The notes under the pieces: model-generated
Seen by the model: only the letters and a program-made list of their open reading frames with translations
Told to the model about the DNA's origin: nothing
The model's database searches: none
Program-made: the position numbers and the translations under genes
Assembly: GCA_020081605.1 (NCBI GenBank)
Contig: JAHREC010000049.1
Span: 2,666,001-2,730,000 of the forward strand
Origin: Albifimbria verrucaria
Lineage: Eukaryota; Ascomycota; Sordariomycetes; Hypocreales; Stachybotryaceae
Reading direction: 5' to 3'
Length of the DNA: 64,000 nt
Shown: one piece after another, positions 36,283-47,601 of the stretch
How the letters are laid out: each line of letters begins with the position of its first letter
Position numbering within the stretch: the first letter of the stretch is position 1

Positions 36283-37032
36283 TTACAGGCTGCTCTTGTT
36301 GTAGTTCTTCTTGCCGAGAGAGAAGGGCACGTAGCGGTACTTGACCATGTGTTGAATCTGCTTGCGCACTTTTGACATGTTAGCAACGGTGGGATGCGCC
36401 AGACGCAGAGGGGTTAGCACTCACTGGTCAAGACGAAGAGCATGATCCAGTACATAACCAGCACGGGCCAGAAGACGGGGACGTTGAAGATCTCGAACCA
36501 GCTGCAGACGAAGCCGATCAGGATCGCCCTCGTGGCCCAGTACCAGAACTTAAACTCGGGGAGGCGGCGGATGAAGGGCTTGAATTCCTCGTCGGACTTG
36601 GTGGGCAGTGTGCCAACGGATCCATCTTCCATCTCGTTATCGAGCGCATCGCTCGAGGGGTCGAACTTGGGCTGGAGGAAGGCGAGGAACAGGTTGAGGA
36701 GGTAGATGCCGAGGGCATACGCGACTGTGAAAAGGTTAGAGGCCTGCTTCGGTTTTCGCAAATCGCATCGAGGGTCTCGTACCGATATACCAGCCTTGCG
36801 CCACGAAGATGCGCACGAAGAAGAGGATGAGGCAAACGCCGGTACCGATCCATCGGTACAGGACAAAGGGCGTCGACCTGTCCAGGAGAGCTTGGTATTG
36901 CTGCGGCTGTTAGCATCCAAGCCGACGAGAAGGTAGAGGCCACGAGGGAAGCCGGGACACGTACTTGCTGGACCCTGGAAGTGTGCGCCGTGACGGACGA
37001 GAAAGGGTCTGATCAGCTTCAGGGGCGTCCAT
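36283..37032 (-). CDS. RER1: ER retention/retrieval receptor Rer1
   Basis: Rer1 is a Golgi membrane protein that returns escaped ER membrane proteins to the ER through COPI vesicles. Four exons give MDAPEADQTLSRPSRRTLPG, then QYQALLDRSTPFVLYRWIGT with FFVRIFVAQGWYI, then VAYALGIYLLNLFLAFLQPK through EFKFWYWATRAILIGFVCSW and FWPVLVMYWIMLFVLT, then MRKQIQHMVKYRYVPFSLGK. Four hydrophobic segments match the family's four-pass topology. The internal acidic block and the Lys-rich end (GKKNYNKSSL) are also typical. The stop is TAA at 36283-36285. Splicing is canonical, except that the first junction keeps frame only if the donor has lost one G (AAG/GTACGT shortened to AAGTACGT). Length is about 190 residues, as expected. 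Confidence 0.95.
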
Positions 37033-38943
37033 TGTAAGTGATGTCTACACGGGTGCAGACTCGAGTGCTTGTAATGTGGTCGGAATGAGAGTAGCGAAGA
37101 GAAGCGGGATGAGGGAGGGATCCGCAGGAGCCGGTAGACCAGAGAGTGGTATCACCAAGTTGGTTGCGAAGGTGGTGGAAATTGAACAGGATTCGTCGCG
37201 ATAGGCAAGTTATCGTAAGTCTCCAGTGGATTCAGCCACGTAAGGACTGTCTGTGTCTACTATGTACATACATGGATGTTAGAGTTGGGCCAACCTGCAG
37301 TACTGTACAGTAACAGGGGGTTGCTGCCAACAAAGGTACATGAGGTACAGGTACATTTCGCCGAGCCCAGTGAAAGCCCTTCCTTTGCTTCTGCTCGAGG
37401 TACCTGGTCGTACTGATTTGGGACACAGTTGGATGCGTGTCATGTACCGAATATTTCCCGCTAAGCCTCTTGCCTCTTGCCTCCCCTGCATCGAGTCTTT
37501 CGATAGGCTAGAACTGCCCAGAGCCTGCAAGGTCAGCTACTTACACAATCATGACTTCAGTAATAGGAGAAACTGTTCTCAAGTACTCTGTAGTGTGCCC
37601 CTGGACACTGGGTTAGGCGAATGATATTAGACGTTCTCTTTTTGGCTCACTCCTATTTCTTCATCATCCGCCAAGTATCACACCTTGATAAATTCCATCC
37701 GTCTTACCAATGAAATCGTTACCTGTGCCTTGAGGTAAGGTACCTACCTCACTGTCTCGGGTATTTGCCAAAAGGAACCAGAAACACTGAACCTTTGTTC
37801 TGTCACTGAGTTGAGACAAGGGCGATACTTGGATGCTGATTTATCTCATAGTCGCACAGTACTAAAAATTACATACAGTAACTATCCTAACGCCTAACTT
37901 ACATACGCAAGCTACAATATCATGTTCGGTTTGCTATCTCTATATTTTTCTGTCCCGAGCCTCGCATCGTTGATGCAGTCACGTATTGTATAATCACAGC
38001 GGGACTGTCGACTATCTGTTATTTAATTGTTTCCCACGCACATGCACAGTGCATCTCATGAGTACTAGCCCAGAACCACGGCTGGTTGCAGAGAAAAGGG
38101 CGCTTCTAGGCATGTAAACGGAGAAATGTTTTCGTCCAGGCATCAAAACAGTATACCAACTGCTACTAAACTTTGTTGTATGCAGCTTCTGGTCTTTGTT
38201 TATCTTGCATTGTACATCTACCTGCTACTTCGTTGTCTCTTGCCATGGCCTCTCGGAGGGGTTAACATTTAGATTCCCCAACGATGGCTTAGACTCTGAT
38301 ACATTCTACGATATCGTACCCCAGAGCTGGGGATAGAGGTAATGATTAAGTCTCTGGAGTAGAGCTGGAGTTACAGAGAAATCAAAAGATTTGATTGAAT
38401 GTCAAAACAAATCGATCAAACGTACCAGCTTCGTACTCGTCTTGTCGTCCTTTATGAGATGAGCTACGAATGATGTGCTTGTCATGACTGACAATGACCG
38501 AATCAGGAAACAGGCATTATCCTGGCATGCGTACAGGGTAGGCATCAGAATCCAATCTGTACGGTAGCATGGTCTTGTCTGCACTGACGGCGACACCCCA
38601 AGAACCTATACATGCTCTTGCTGCCGTGTAGGGTCAACACGAGAGTACAGGTACTTTGACAGACTGCCTGCTCCTCTTGACACAAGCCTGTCTTAGTACC
38701 GCCCAAGCATCCTCGGCTCTGATAGCTGAAGTGCTCCAAATAGAGCCGAAGCTATCCACGTCAATTTGCGTCACTGCTGGAGCTTCTGAGCTCAAACCTC
38801 CCACCTACCATCTTCATTCGCTACGTTGCGACACCCGTGGTGACTGTAAACAGTAATCCGTACAGCCATCATTATAGTTTTGTCTGAGCGCTGTTTACAA
38901 TTGGGTCTTCAGAAATCCAAATAATCGCCAAATACTTGTCATC
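37033..38943. other. divergent intergenic region between RER1 and the enoyl-CoA hydratase gene
   Basis: About 1.9 kb without a supported gene, serving two divergent promoters. It contains one copy of the 14-bp motif (37341-37354) and a related GTACAGGTAC near 38644-38653, plus several AGGTAC/GTACCT sequences near 37.4 and 37.74 kb. The middle, 37.8-38.4 kb, is A/T-richer. Confidence 0.5.
37341..37354 (-). promoter_or_regulatory. 14-bp motif GTACCTGTACCTCA, copy 1
   Basis: The minus strand reads GTACCTGTACCTCA exactly, about 310 nt upstream of the RER1 start codon. Two other exact copies occur at 46713 and 53160. Its core is a direct repeat, GTACCT-GTACCT. Binding factor unknown. Confidence 0.5.
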
Positions 38944-39889
38944 ATGAACACGCTTCGTTGCCTGCGACCTGCCGTCTCGAGGGTCCCCTTCCAGCCGTAC
39001 ACCCTCCCACGGCTGGTGCGGACCTTCACGGCCAAGACCTACGAGCACATTCAGACATCGCAGCCGAAGCCCGGCGTCGGTCAAGGTGAGGATTAATTGC
39101 TTCCCAAAGACTACGCCGCACCGTTAGGCCCTGGCTCACCTCTACTTGCGCCTCACAGTGACGCTGAACCGACCCAAGGCCCTCAATGCTTTGTGCACAC
39201 CTCTTATCAAAGAGTTGAATGAAGCTCTGCTCGACTTCAACGCCTCCAACGACACCACCGTCATCATCCTCACAGGCTCCCAGAAGGCGTTCGCGGCCGG
39301 CGCCGACATCAAGGAGATGGCCCCGCTTACCTTTTCCGAGGCCTATACCACATCCTTCATTGAGCAGTGGTCGCTGCTCACCACCCAGGTCAAGAAGCCA
39401 ATTATCGCCGCTGTTTCTGGCCACGCGCTTGGCGGAGGATGCGAGCTGGCCATGATGTGCGACATCCTCTACTGCACCGAGAACGCCAACTTCGGACAGC
39501 CGGAAATCAAGCTTGGCACCATCCCCGGCGCCGGAGGCAGCCAGCGCCTGACGCGGGCCATCGGCAAGTCAAAGGCCATGGAGTTGATCCTGACGGGCAA
39601 GTCCTTCTCCGGAGTCGACGCTGAGAAGTGGGGACTCGCTGCCAAGGCGTTCCCTACCTATGAGGCGTTGATGGAGGAGACGCTCAAGGTGGCCGAGACG
39701 ATTGCTGGGTACTCCCGGGTCGCCGTCACGGCTTGCAAGGAGGTTGTCAATAAGAGCCAGGACCTGCCGCTGAGAGACGGCGTCGAGTACGAGAGGCGGG
39801 TGTTCCACAGCCTGTTTGGTAGCCAGGACCAGAAGATCGGAATGAAGGCATTTGCCGAGAAGAAGAAGGCTGAGTGGACACACTCGTAG
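38944..39889 (+). CDS. mitochondrial short-chain enoyl-CoA hydratase
   Basis: This enzyme hydrates trans-2-enoyl-CoA in mitochondrial beta-oxidation and branched amino-acid breakdown. The N-terminus (MNTLRCLRPAVSRVPF) is a basic presequence. Crotonase features are NRPKALNAL, the oxyanion-hole stretch KAFAAGADIKEM, GHALGGGCELAMMCD, and both catalytic glutamates, one in FGQPEI and one in KAMELILTG. The C-terminus ends AEKKKAEWTHS. Exon 1 is 38944-39085 and exon 2 is 39159-39889, joined as GVGQVTLNRP. The reading frame is intact, which is uncommon in this window. Length is 290 residues, normal for ECHS1-type proteins. It is transcribed divergently from RER1. Confidence 0.94.
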
Positions 39890-40594
39890 AGTTTATCGGC
39901 AGCGCTAGTTATGGCCGGACGTTCCCAACGGTTCTACTAGTAATGATAACCTGCAGATGAAAAAAAAATGAGGCGCACGAAATATAATCATCATAAAGCT
40001 GTGACAGGCCCATGAATATTAGTGATGGGGTATCCACAAGACCGGCCAAGTGGACAGACAAGGCGGATGCTAAGGCGGATACTTGGTCGGATGTGTGCTG
40101 TAGATGGTGCTGTATGCACTTGATGTTCGTGACTGTCTAGTGGGGTGTGGATGGCCGTCAACACGAGGATGCCAGCAGCGTGGCGCATGACGAAATGTTT
40201 CGAAGGTTAGGCGTCGTTGGAGAGAAGACTGGACTGGACTGGACTAGACTGCCATTGCGCGCTGTCTTTTGGCGCCGAGCAAGGGGCTTCCAATAGGCGT
40301 ATGTGTATGCGTAGGTGTAGGAGCAGGTGTAGGGCTGCGCTTCTCGCTGGGCGTTAATAGTTCCAGGTGCCCTGCATGAATGAATTTTGAGATGCCCCGC
40401 CATCACACCTACTTTATCGTACAGGCAGGGAAGGTCCTGATGACCGAACCTGCCCAACTTCCCGATCCCTACCGTGACTCTTGGCTTTTCCAGGCCCAAG
40501 ATAAACTAGTCGCTTGCGTCTTTACTTTTGTTTGCCCTCCTTCTTGTTCTGGTCTGTGAATAACATGCGTTGCGGCCGACCCGACGTGGTATGA
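39890..40594. other. intergenic region upstream of the RING/SH3 gene
   Basis: About 700 nt with no gene seen. It has a short tandem GGACT run near 40228-40245. It holds the 3' flank of the hydratase gene and the promoter of the next gene. Confidence 0.5.
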
Positions 40595-43539
40595 ATGGAT
40601 TCCTCAAAACCGAGCGTCGACCTGGAGCAGGAGCTCATGTGCTCTGTACGTGCTGTGCCTTGTGTTGCGTTGCTTTGCGTTGCTTTGCTTTGTTTGCGCC
40701 CCTTAGAACCCCGCTAGACATCAAACCGCTTCGAACACCGTCGCCCGGGCGGCATTCGAAACTGGTTGACATCTGCCATCAAGTCTAGTGCCTCGGCTGA
40801 CTCACGCACGATACAGATATGCACCGAGCTCCTCTACCAACCGCTGACCTTACTCGACTGCCTTCACACATTCTGCGGAGCCTGTCTGAAGGAATGGTTT
40901 AGCTTCCAAGCGACCACGGCCGAAAGGGCACCCTCACCTCCTCCCCGGAACCCCCTGTTCACCTGCCCATCATGTCGAGCCCCGGTGCGGGATACCAAGC
41001 CCAATGCTACCGTCAGGACGCTGCTGGACATGTTCGTCGCGGCGAACCCTAGCAAGGCCCGCCCCGCCTCGGACATGGAGGAGATGGCTAAGAAGTACTC
41101 GCCTGGTGACCAGGTCCTCCCACAAGTCAATATTCGGGGCAGAACCGCCGAGGAGACACGCGCTGCAGACGAGGACAGGCGCCTTGTTGAAGAGGTTAGG
41201 CTGATGAGCATACGGGACGGCGTACCTGAATCATCACCTTCATCTTCAAGAAGACGACGAGCCAGCCATTCCGCCGACGACAGGCCTAGGTCTAGCGGCC
41301 ACCGAAGCGCAACAAGTGAAGCACGGCGACAAAGAGACGGAAGTCGCCGGCCGCGCCCCGAAGACGGACCAAGGCGCAGCGCTGATCAACTCCTTGGCGA
41401 GGGTGAACGGCACCGACGCAGACGGAGCGAATCCCGAAATCGCCAGGTGGAGCACCAGTCGTCCTTGCGCTCTCTCATCGGGTCTACGGACATGAGCGAG
41501 CGAGATATGGAGAGGAAATTGCAGACTTTGCTAGGCAGATTCAAGAGGAGGGGTTGCTCGATGGCCTGGATCTGGACAACATTGACCTTACCCGTGACGA
41601 TGAGCTAAGCCGCCGGATTACTGAGGCATATCGACGAAGACAAAGGGCGCGAGCCCGCCCCGACACGTCTCGACGAAGAAATTCGGGCCAGAATAATGGG
41701 CCTGCACGGGCTTCTGAGAACAATCTGCCTGACACAAGACTCCGGGCTTCCAGCGGGGACAGTGCACGTGCTAGCCGATCCCGTCACGCCAGGTCAGTGA
41801 GTGTTGGTGATAGTGCTTCAAGTCAAGTGGAAGAACGCACAAGGCCTTCAACTTCTACCTCGACCGGTCTCGAGGTCAGAGATGCGCCGCGGAGGCCAGG
41901 ACCCAGGACAGCAAGCCGTGGACGTAGCGAGACAACACCTGTCTTTCCTTCCGCCTCCGAAGCTCAACCTCCGGCGAGCCGCTCTCAGACTGACCTCAGG
42001 CTCCAGACTCAACCAAGAGAATCCATGGTGCCTTTGCCACTGTTCCATGGCCGAAGTCCAAGCTCGTCCTCGATACCCCAACAGGCAGAATCCCTTACTC
42101 AAAGTCCTGTCTCAAACGGCAACACCAACGCCAACCCGAATCCTTCCTTCGCTGCTCGGGTGCCTCAAGCAACAGTAGCTGATCCTGCTGCTAGGGGCGC
42201 TGCCCCTCCGTCTCGTGCCGCAGAGCTCGCTGTCGTTTATTCGTATAGCCCGAGCCTCATGAGTGGTAACCAGCCCGCAGCGTCGCAGCCGAGAAGCCGT
42301 GCTCAGCTCTACCCTGAGCCTTCTATTACATGCTCAAGATGTAACCGGCAGCACATTGAATACGAGGTACACTACAACTGTGGGTTGTGCTCTGGCGGAC
42401 AATGGAACCTTTGCTTGGATTGCTATCGCTCAGGGAAGGGCTGCCGCCACTGGTTTGGATTTGGTTACGGTGCCTGGAGCAAGTGGGAAAAGGTTCGCCA
42501 AAGGGAGAACTTACATTGCAACCACCCCATGAACTCACGGCCAGCCGTTACCAGCCCCCGCCATCCACTCCTGGTGGTGCAGATGGGAGGAAGACACTCA
42601 CAACATCAGACCCAATACTGAGGTTGGAACAGGGAACTTTTGTGCGAGATGCTTTGAGTGGACCAACGAATGCTACTGGCGCTGCGACGTGTGCAACGAA
42701 GGCGAATGGGGATTCTGCAACAACTGTGTGAATCAAGGTAAATCATGCTCGCACATGCTTCTTCCCCTCATACAAGACCCTCCACAACCTCAGGGGCGAC
42801 CAGCAAGCCCGAAGTCCCATGGCCCCCACCAAGTGCTTCTATTCTTACGGGACCTCAAGCCTCAAACTTTGGTCCGTTCAAGCCGCTTACTTTCAAGACT
42901 CGTTGCGATATTTGCCAGGATCCCATCCCACCAACCAAAGTCAGATTCCACTGCTTCAGCTGCACGAGCTCGTTAGTGCAAAACAGTGCACCTGGAGACT
43001 ACGATATCTGCGTCTCCTGCTATAATAGCCTAGTCACAAAGGGCCAGATTAGCGAGGAGAATGGCCCCGCTGGATGGAGGAGATGTCTCAATGGACATAG
43101 GATGGTAGTCATTGGCTTCACTACCGGCAAGGTTGGCCAGTGGCGATTCATTGATCGTGACTTGGTCGGTGGACGCGCTCTTCGTTCTGAACCCTTTGAA
43201 AGTTCTGAGATTGAAGGACAGGACTTACAGAAGTGGACTTGGCATCAAGGTGACCAGAAATGGGAGCGACTGGTGACGAAGGATGTTTCTTTATCCGCCC
43301 CCTCAAGTATCGGCTCGGTGTCATTCGCACAAACTTTCCCCCGACGGAGGGTTGGGACTGAGAGGTACGGCGAAATTCGCCTGGTACCCGGCAGCCGGAG
43401 CTGATGATGAGCTGCTATTCCCGCGAGGTGCAGAGGTCAGGAGATTGAGGACATCAATGGGGACTGGTTCTTCGGTACATATATGGGTGCCAAGGGACTT
43501 TTCCCGGCACCATATGTTCGTTTGGATCAAGACTCATGA
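40595..43539 (+). CDS. RING-finger protein with Cys-rich ZZ-like modules and C-terminal SH3 domain
   Basis: This is a probable E3 ubiquitin ligase. Exon 1 (40595-40645) gives MDSSKPSVDLEQELMCS, and exon 2 from 40817 completes the RING: CSICTELL, CLHTFCGACLKEW and FTCPSCRAP. A long Arg/Ser-rich disordered region follows, then three Cys/His modules: CSRCNRQHIEYEVHYNCGLC, CARCFEWTNECYWRCDVC and CDICQDPI with FHCFSC and CVSCYN. An SH3-like end reads GDWFFGTYMGAKGLFPAPYV. Seven one-base losses break the frame: 41514-41515, 42525-42528, 42611-42613, 42793-42796, 43290-43292, 43338-43342 and 43440-43441, all in runs of two to five equal bases. With them restored the protein is about 920 residues, ending RLDQDS with TGA at 43537-43539. 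The RING is certain. The ZZ-like assignment rests on Cys spacing only, and the substrates are unknown. Confidence 0.85.
40661..40697. repeat. TTGCGTTGCTT-type repeat inside intron 1 of the RING/SH3 gene
   Basis: Imperfect TTGC(G/T)T units are repeated within the first intron. Confidence 0.6.
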
Positions 43540-43999
43540 GTAACGACTTATGATAACATTTCATGTCCAATCTTATGTAGCGATCCCAAGAAGGAGGGAA
43601 GATGTTTTATTTGAAGAAAGTACAAGGAGTCCTGTTTGGATAATGAGGATGCAACTGATACCCAGGATCAGTTAGGCGACTAGTTCTCAATGTTATTTGC
43701 CATTGTCAGCTGTTTCAATTGATTGCGTGTACAATGCGAGATGATGAAAGTAGAGCATGGCAGTGTAAGATAAGACATAGCATTGGTATGCTTGGGAGTT
43801 GACGGAGCCGTTGAGCCGGACTCGGAGCGTTTTGACGTGATCGACAGCACGCCCCACCAGAAAGCCTTAGCTTCAGCTGCATCCCACGTTTGGCCTCGGT
43901 CTCCCGAATTCTGTCCTTGTTACATCACTTGTCGTCAATTTCGACTCAAATTGCTTGGGTGGCCGCTGCTCGGAGCGCTCTAGAAAACTCCCGCTCGTC
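43540..43999. other. intergenic region upstream of the cysteine synthase gene
   Basis: 460 nt with no gene or repeat seen. It should hold the terminator of the RING/SH3 gene and the promoter of the next. Confidence 0.5.
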
Positions 44000-45192
44000 A
44001 TGTTTCGATACACTGCGAGGCGGCTTGCCGTCGCCGTGGCCAAGGCTGCTGAGCCAAGCGCGCATACCCTCAGCGTGTCAAAGGCGCAGGGCGTCGCAAA
44101 GGGCCTGACCGGAGGTGAGTTCGTCGTAGGCGCAGCTGCAATTGCGACGGGGTGACTGGTCGTAGTTATGACCGTTCTTTGGCTGACCTTGAATTCCCGT
44201 TGTTAGCCATCGGTAACACGCCGCTCATCCGCCTGAACAAGCTGTCCGAGGAGACCGGATGCGAGGTCCTGGGTAAGGCCGAGTTCATGAACCCTGGTGG
44301 CTCGATCAAGGACCGCGCTGCGCTCTACGTCGTCAAGGACGCAGAGGAGCGCGGACTGTTGCGACCTGGTGGCACCGTCGTCGAGGGCACCGCCGGCAAC
44401 ACCGGTATCGGGCTCGCCCACGTCTGCCGATCCCGCGGCTACAAGCTCGTCATCTACATGCCCAACACGCAGTCGCAGGGCAAAATCGACCTTCTCCGAT
44501 TGCTGGGTGCGGAGGTCTACCCGGTGCCAGCCGTGGCGTTTGAGAACCCGGAGAACTACAACCACCAGGCCCGCCGCCATGCCGAGCGGCTGGACAATGC
44601 TGTATGGACGAACCAGTTCGACAACACGGCGAACCGACGCGCTCACATCGAGACTACGGGCCCTGAGATCTGGGCGCAGACGGAGGGCACCGTTGATGCC
44701 TTCACTTGTGCCACTGGTACGGCCGGCACTTTTGCTGGTGTCACCAGATTCCTGAAGGACGCCTCCAACGGCCGCGTCAAGAGCTTCCTCGCCGACCCTC
44801 CCGGCAGCGTGCTGCACTCGTACCTGCAGTCCGGCGGCAAGCTGGTTGAGCGATCTGGATCCAGCATCACTGAGGGTATCGGCCAGGGCCGTGTCACCGA
44901 CAACCTGCAGCCTGACATTGGCCTGGTTGACGGCTCGCTGCACATCTCTGACGAGAAGAGCATCGAGATGGTCTACAGGTGCCTCGACGAGGAGGGCCTC
45001 TACCTGGGCGCCAGCTCCGCGCTCAACGTTGTGGCCGCTAAGGAGGTGGCCGAGAAGCTCGGCAAGGGCCACAAGGTCGTCACCGTGCTGTGCGACGGCG
45101 CCTACAGATACGCCGACCGGCTGTTCTCGCGCAAGTGGCTCACCGACAAGAAGTTGCTGGGTGCTATCCTGAGCACCTGCAAAAGTACATAG
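44000..45192 (+). CDS. PLP-dependent cysteine synthase, probably mitochondrial
   Basis: The enzyme makes cysteine from O-acetylserine (or an activated homologue) and sulfide. PLP fold type II marks are present: GNTPLIRLN, the Schiff-base Lys in [21 protein letters not shown] and the phosphate-binding [11 protein letters not shown]. The first exon (44000-44114) encodes [20 protein letters not shown], a good mitochondrial presequence. The intron at 44115-44206 rejoins as [13 protein letters not shown]. The second exon is intact to TAG at 45190-45192. Length is about 366 residues. The insertions around [12 protein letters not shown] match the fungal second cysteine synthase group (yeast YGR012W-like) rather than the cytosolic enzyme, so a mitochondrial or accessory role is likely. 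A minus-strand open frame of equal length over the same bases is a shadow. Confidence 0.92.
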
Positions 45193-45252
45193 TTCTTCCA
45201 TGAAGCGTCTGCATGTTGTACAATATAAAGTAGAATGATACATATATCTATA

Positions 45253-46618
45253 TTACAGCTCAAGCCTCCTCAGTTGGCGGCGCGGCGCTGGCCTCGGGCT
45301 CGGCCAGGGTTTCAGCTCCATGTTGATGATCTCCTCGGCCCTTTGCACCCATCCTCTCTTTCCATCTGCGTCATTCTCAGCCAAGAAGGCATTGAGGTGA
45401 CTCTGTAGTGTCTTCTCAATGGTAGTCAAGTAGCCGTTTAAGCTCTTATCCCAGGTCTCACCAGTCTTCACGGGCTTCTCATCCTTGGCAAGGAGCTCCT
45501 TGGTAACGGAAACTCCTTTATGTTCTGCGCAAGGACACGCACGTACATGCTTCCGTTCAAGCCGTTCACGTCTGGGATGGATGAATCCATATCAGGTGAC
45601 GGCAATAGCCTGGTCAGCTTTGGGATTTGGGCGGGTGCCTGTTCTAGGCTGGCTTCAGGGTTCGACTCCGACAGCTTCTGTGCCCTTAGGAATTCCTGCT
45701 TCAGATCCGATTCCCAAAGTGTGCGGAGGAGTTCAGCATCGTCCCTCAACAGAGTGAGCTGCTGGTCCACTGGCTCTCCAGCCTGCTCCATGACTTTGAT
45801 GGTGCATGCTCGTGTGAACAGGTGCAGGCCTCGTACGACGTATGAGTGCAAGATTGAAAGATGCTTCTCGTGCTTACGATCCGGTCGGTGAAGCAAGTCA
45901 AGCACCACTCGGTTCCACTTCATAGCCTGCTTCGTCTGGGCCGCCTCCCAACCGCTCTCTGTAATCTTGGAGTTGACGTAGGCAGACACGCGGATCGCAA
46001 CATTCTCGGAGTTCAGGTGCAGGTTGGTTTCGTTGGACTGCTTCGCGCACTCAATGATTTCGAAGATGTTGCCTGTCTCACCAGCGACTCGGATAATCTT
46101 GTCGTAGTGGTTGGGGTGAAGCTTGATCTGAGCGGTCTTGTAGCCTGCCAGGAGGATAGGCAGGTTGCGCCAGTCCTGCGGCGTCTTCATCTTGCCCAGG
46201 GCCTCGTTGAGAATTTTCTTGGAGTTCGGCACATCCTTAAACCTGTCGAGGGGTGAGAATCGGTACTCCTGTCCGTCGACTTCGATAATGACGGGGTTCT
46301 GGGCCATGAAGGTGCGCTTCGTAGGGTCGAAGACAAGCTTGCGTTGCTTGGCGGGCAGGAAGGAAGGGAAGATGATCTTCTCCTGGATCTTGTTCAGGAC
46401 GTCGTTCAGCTGGGAGTCCTCGGTCTCGACGAACGTGTGCCTCACGCCTGCAAGGAATTGGGTTAGTTCTTGATGCCAACGAACGAGCGAGGGCGAGGAG
46501 GGACCGAACCGTAGGCGGTGGTTGCACTGAAGCTGCGAGCAAGAGAAGACGGGCATGATCTCGACACCGTCTTGAGCCTCGCAGCCCGCAAGGCTGGGGC
46601 TATCGATCGGCTCGCCAT
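45253..46618 (-). CDS. conserved protein, probably mitochondrial, function not recognised
   Basis: I do not recognise a named family. The N-terminus after splicing (MASRSIAPALRAARLKTVSR) is Arg/Ala/Ser-rich and looks like a mitochondrial presequence. The body is mostly alpha-helical, with FLPAKQRKLVFDPTKRTFMA, KMKTPQDWRNLPILLAGY and EAAQTKQAMKWNRVVLDLLH. Exon 1 is 46510-46618, the intron 46448-46509 and exon 2 runs from 46447, joining as TAYGVRHTFVETED. One base is missing from the pair at 45515-45516; with it restored IKGVSVTKELLAKDEKPVK leads into the last frame. The end is ambiguous. As read it stops at 45253, but one more restored base near 45310 gives EPEASAAPPTEEA with a stop at 45260, which looks more natural. 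It is head-to-head with the bL19m gene, 261 nt between starts, which supports a mitochondrial role (inference). Confidence 0.75.
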
Positions 46619-46712
46619 GATTGTTGACTCTGAAGTCCAGTCGAGGTCTTCGAAAAGTCGCTACGCATAAAAGTTTCAGAGGGCCCTGCGCCAGACGCGC
46701 AGTAAGGCAAAG

Positions 46713-46726
46713 GTACCTGTACCTCA
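46713..46726 (+). promoter_or_regulatory. 14-bp motif GTACCTGTACCTCA, copy 2
   Basis: An exact copy lies in the 261-nt shared promoter between the probable mitochondrial protein gene (minus) and the bL19m gene (plus), 154 nt before the bL19m ATG. A further GGTACCTCGAG lies at about 46793. Confidence 0.5.
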
Positions 46727-46879
46727 GGCGCAGGAGGAATGATGTACCGAGCCAATGGGAGGGCGCAATTGGCCAGGGCGCCCCACAGCCCAGGTACCTC
46801 GAGCCGATCTTTTGATGCTCTCGAAATTCTCCCGTGACAGTTGATGAACCATTTCCTCAACTACGGAGCGCAAGCCACG

Positions 46880-47601
46880 ATGAACGTCGCAAGGTCGAGT
46901 CGGCCCCTGGGCTGCCTCAAGGCCGCCTTTAGGCAGGCACGACTTCAGAGAATGCCCCAGCGGTCTCTCTCGACGGCTGTCTCCACGCCTAATTCGACAC
47001 CAACGACCGATGGCCTGACCATCCGCCATAGTACGGCTCGACTCTACAACCCTTATGGTCATCTCGAACAGGAATTGCTAACAGGTTTGCAGAAGTCAAG
47101 ATGGAGAAGGTTGGAAAGTTCCACGTCTGGCCTCAGGTGCCTTCCGTCCGGACCACGCACCCCGACCCCATGCCCGCCGTTGTCAAGCAAGAAATCAGCC
47201 AGCTCGACCCGACCGGCGCCAGGACACGACTCTTCTCCAAGGAGCACGCCGACAGCGCAAAGGTTGGCGACGTTCTGATGGTCAGCACGAAGAGCGGCGA
47301 ACCCTTCTCGGGCGTGTTCCTGCAGATTCGACGCCGCGGAACCTCTACGGCGATCCAACTACGTGGACAGATGATGAAGGTCGGAGTGGAGATGTGGTTC
47401 AAGATCTACAGCCCAACGGTGACGGGCATTGATATCGTCTGGCGACGTCCCAAGCGAGCGAGAAGAGCCAGGTTGACCTACATGCGGAAGCCCGAACACG
47501 ACAAGGGCAGTGTCGACAACCTGGTGCTTGCCTGGAAGAAGGAGAGGTCTGCCCTTAGATCCAAGGGAAGACGTGCGGGTGGTGCTCCGGTTAGAAAGTA
47601 G
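46880..47601 (+). CDS. IMG1: mitochondrial large-subunit ribosomal protein bL19m
   Basis: This is a mitoribosome 54S component, called Img1 in yeast. The conserved L19 core is GDVLMVSTKSGEPFSGVFLQ, RRRGTSTAIQLRGQMMKVGV and EMWFKIYSPTVTGIDIVWRR, followed by a basic tail ending GAPVRK. The ATG at 46880 opens an Arg-rich presequence (MNVARSSRPLGCLKAAFRQA); an upstream in-frame ATG at 46841 is less suitable because it adds MMNHFLNYGAQAT. The intron at 47031-47092 (GTACGG to GTTTGCAG, branch GCTAAC) joins LTIRHK to VKMEKVGKFHVWPQ. No frame break is needed. Length is about 219 residues. It shares a short divergent promoter with another probable mitochondrial protein gene. Confidence 0.92.

Noticed and set aside
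44203..45243. 346-codon open frame on the minus strand
   Set aside because: It lies fully antisense to the intact cysteine synthase exon. Strong codon bias (G/C third positions) creates such mirror frames, and it shows no motif of its own.
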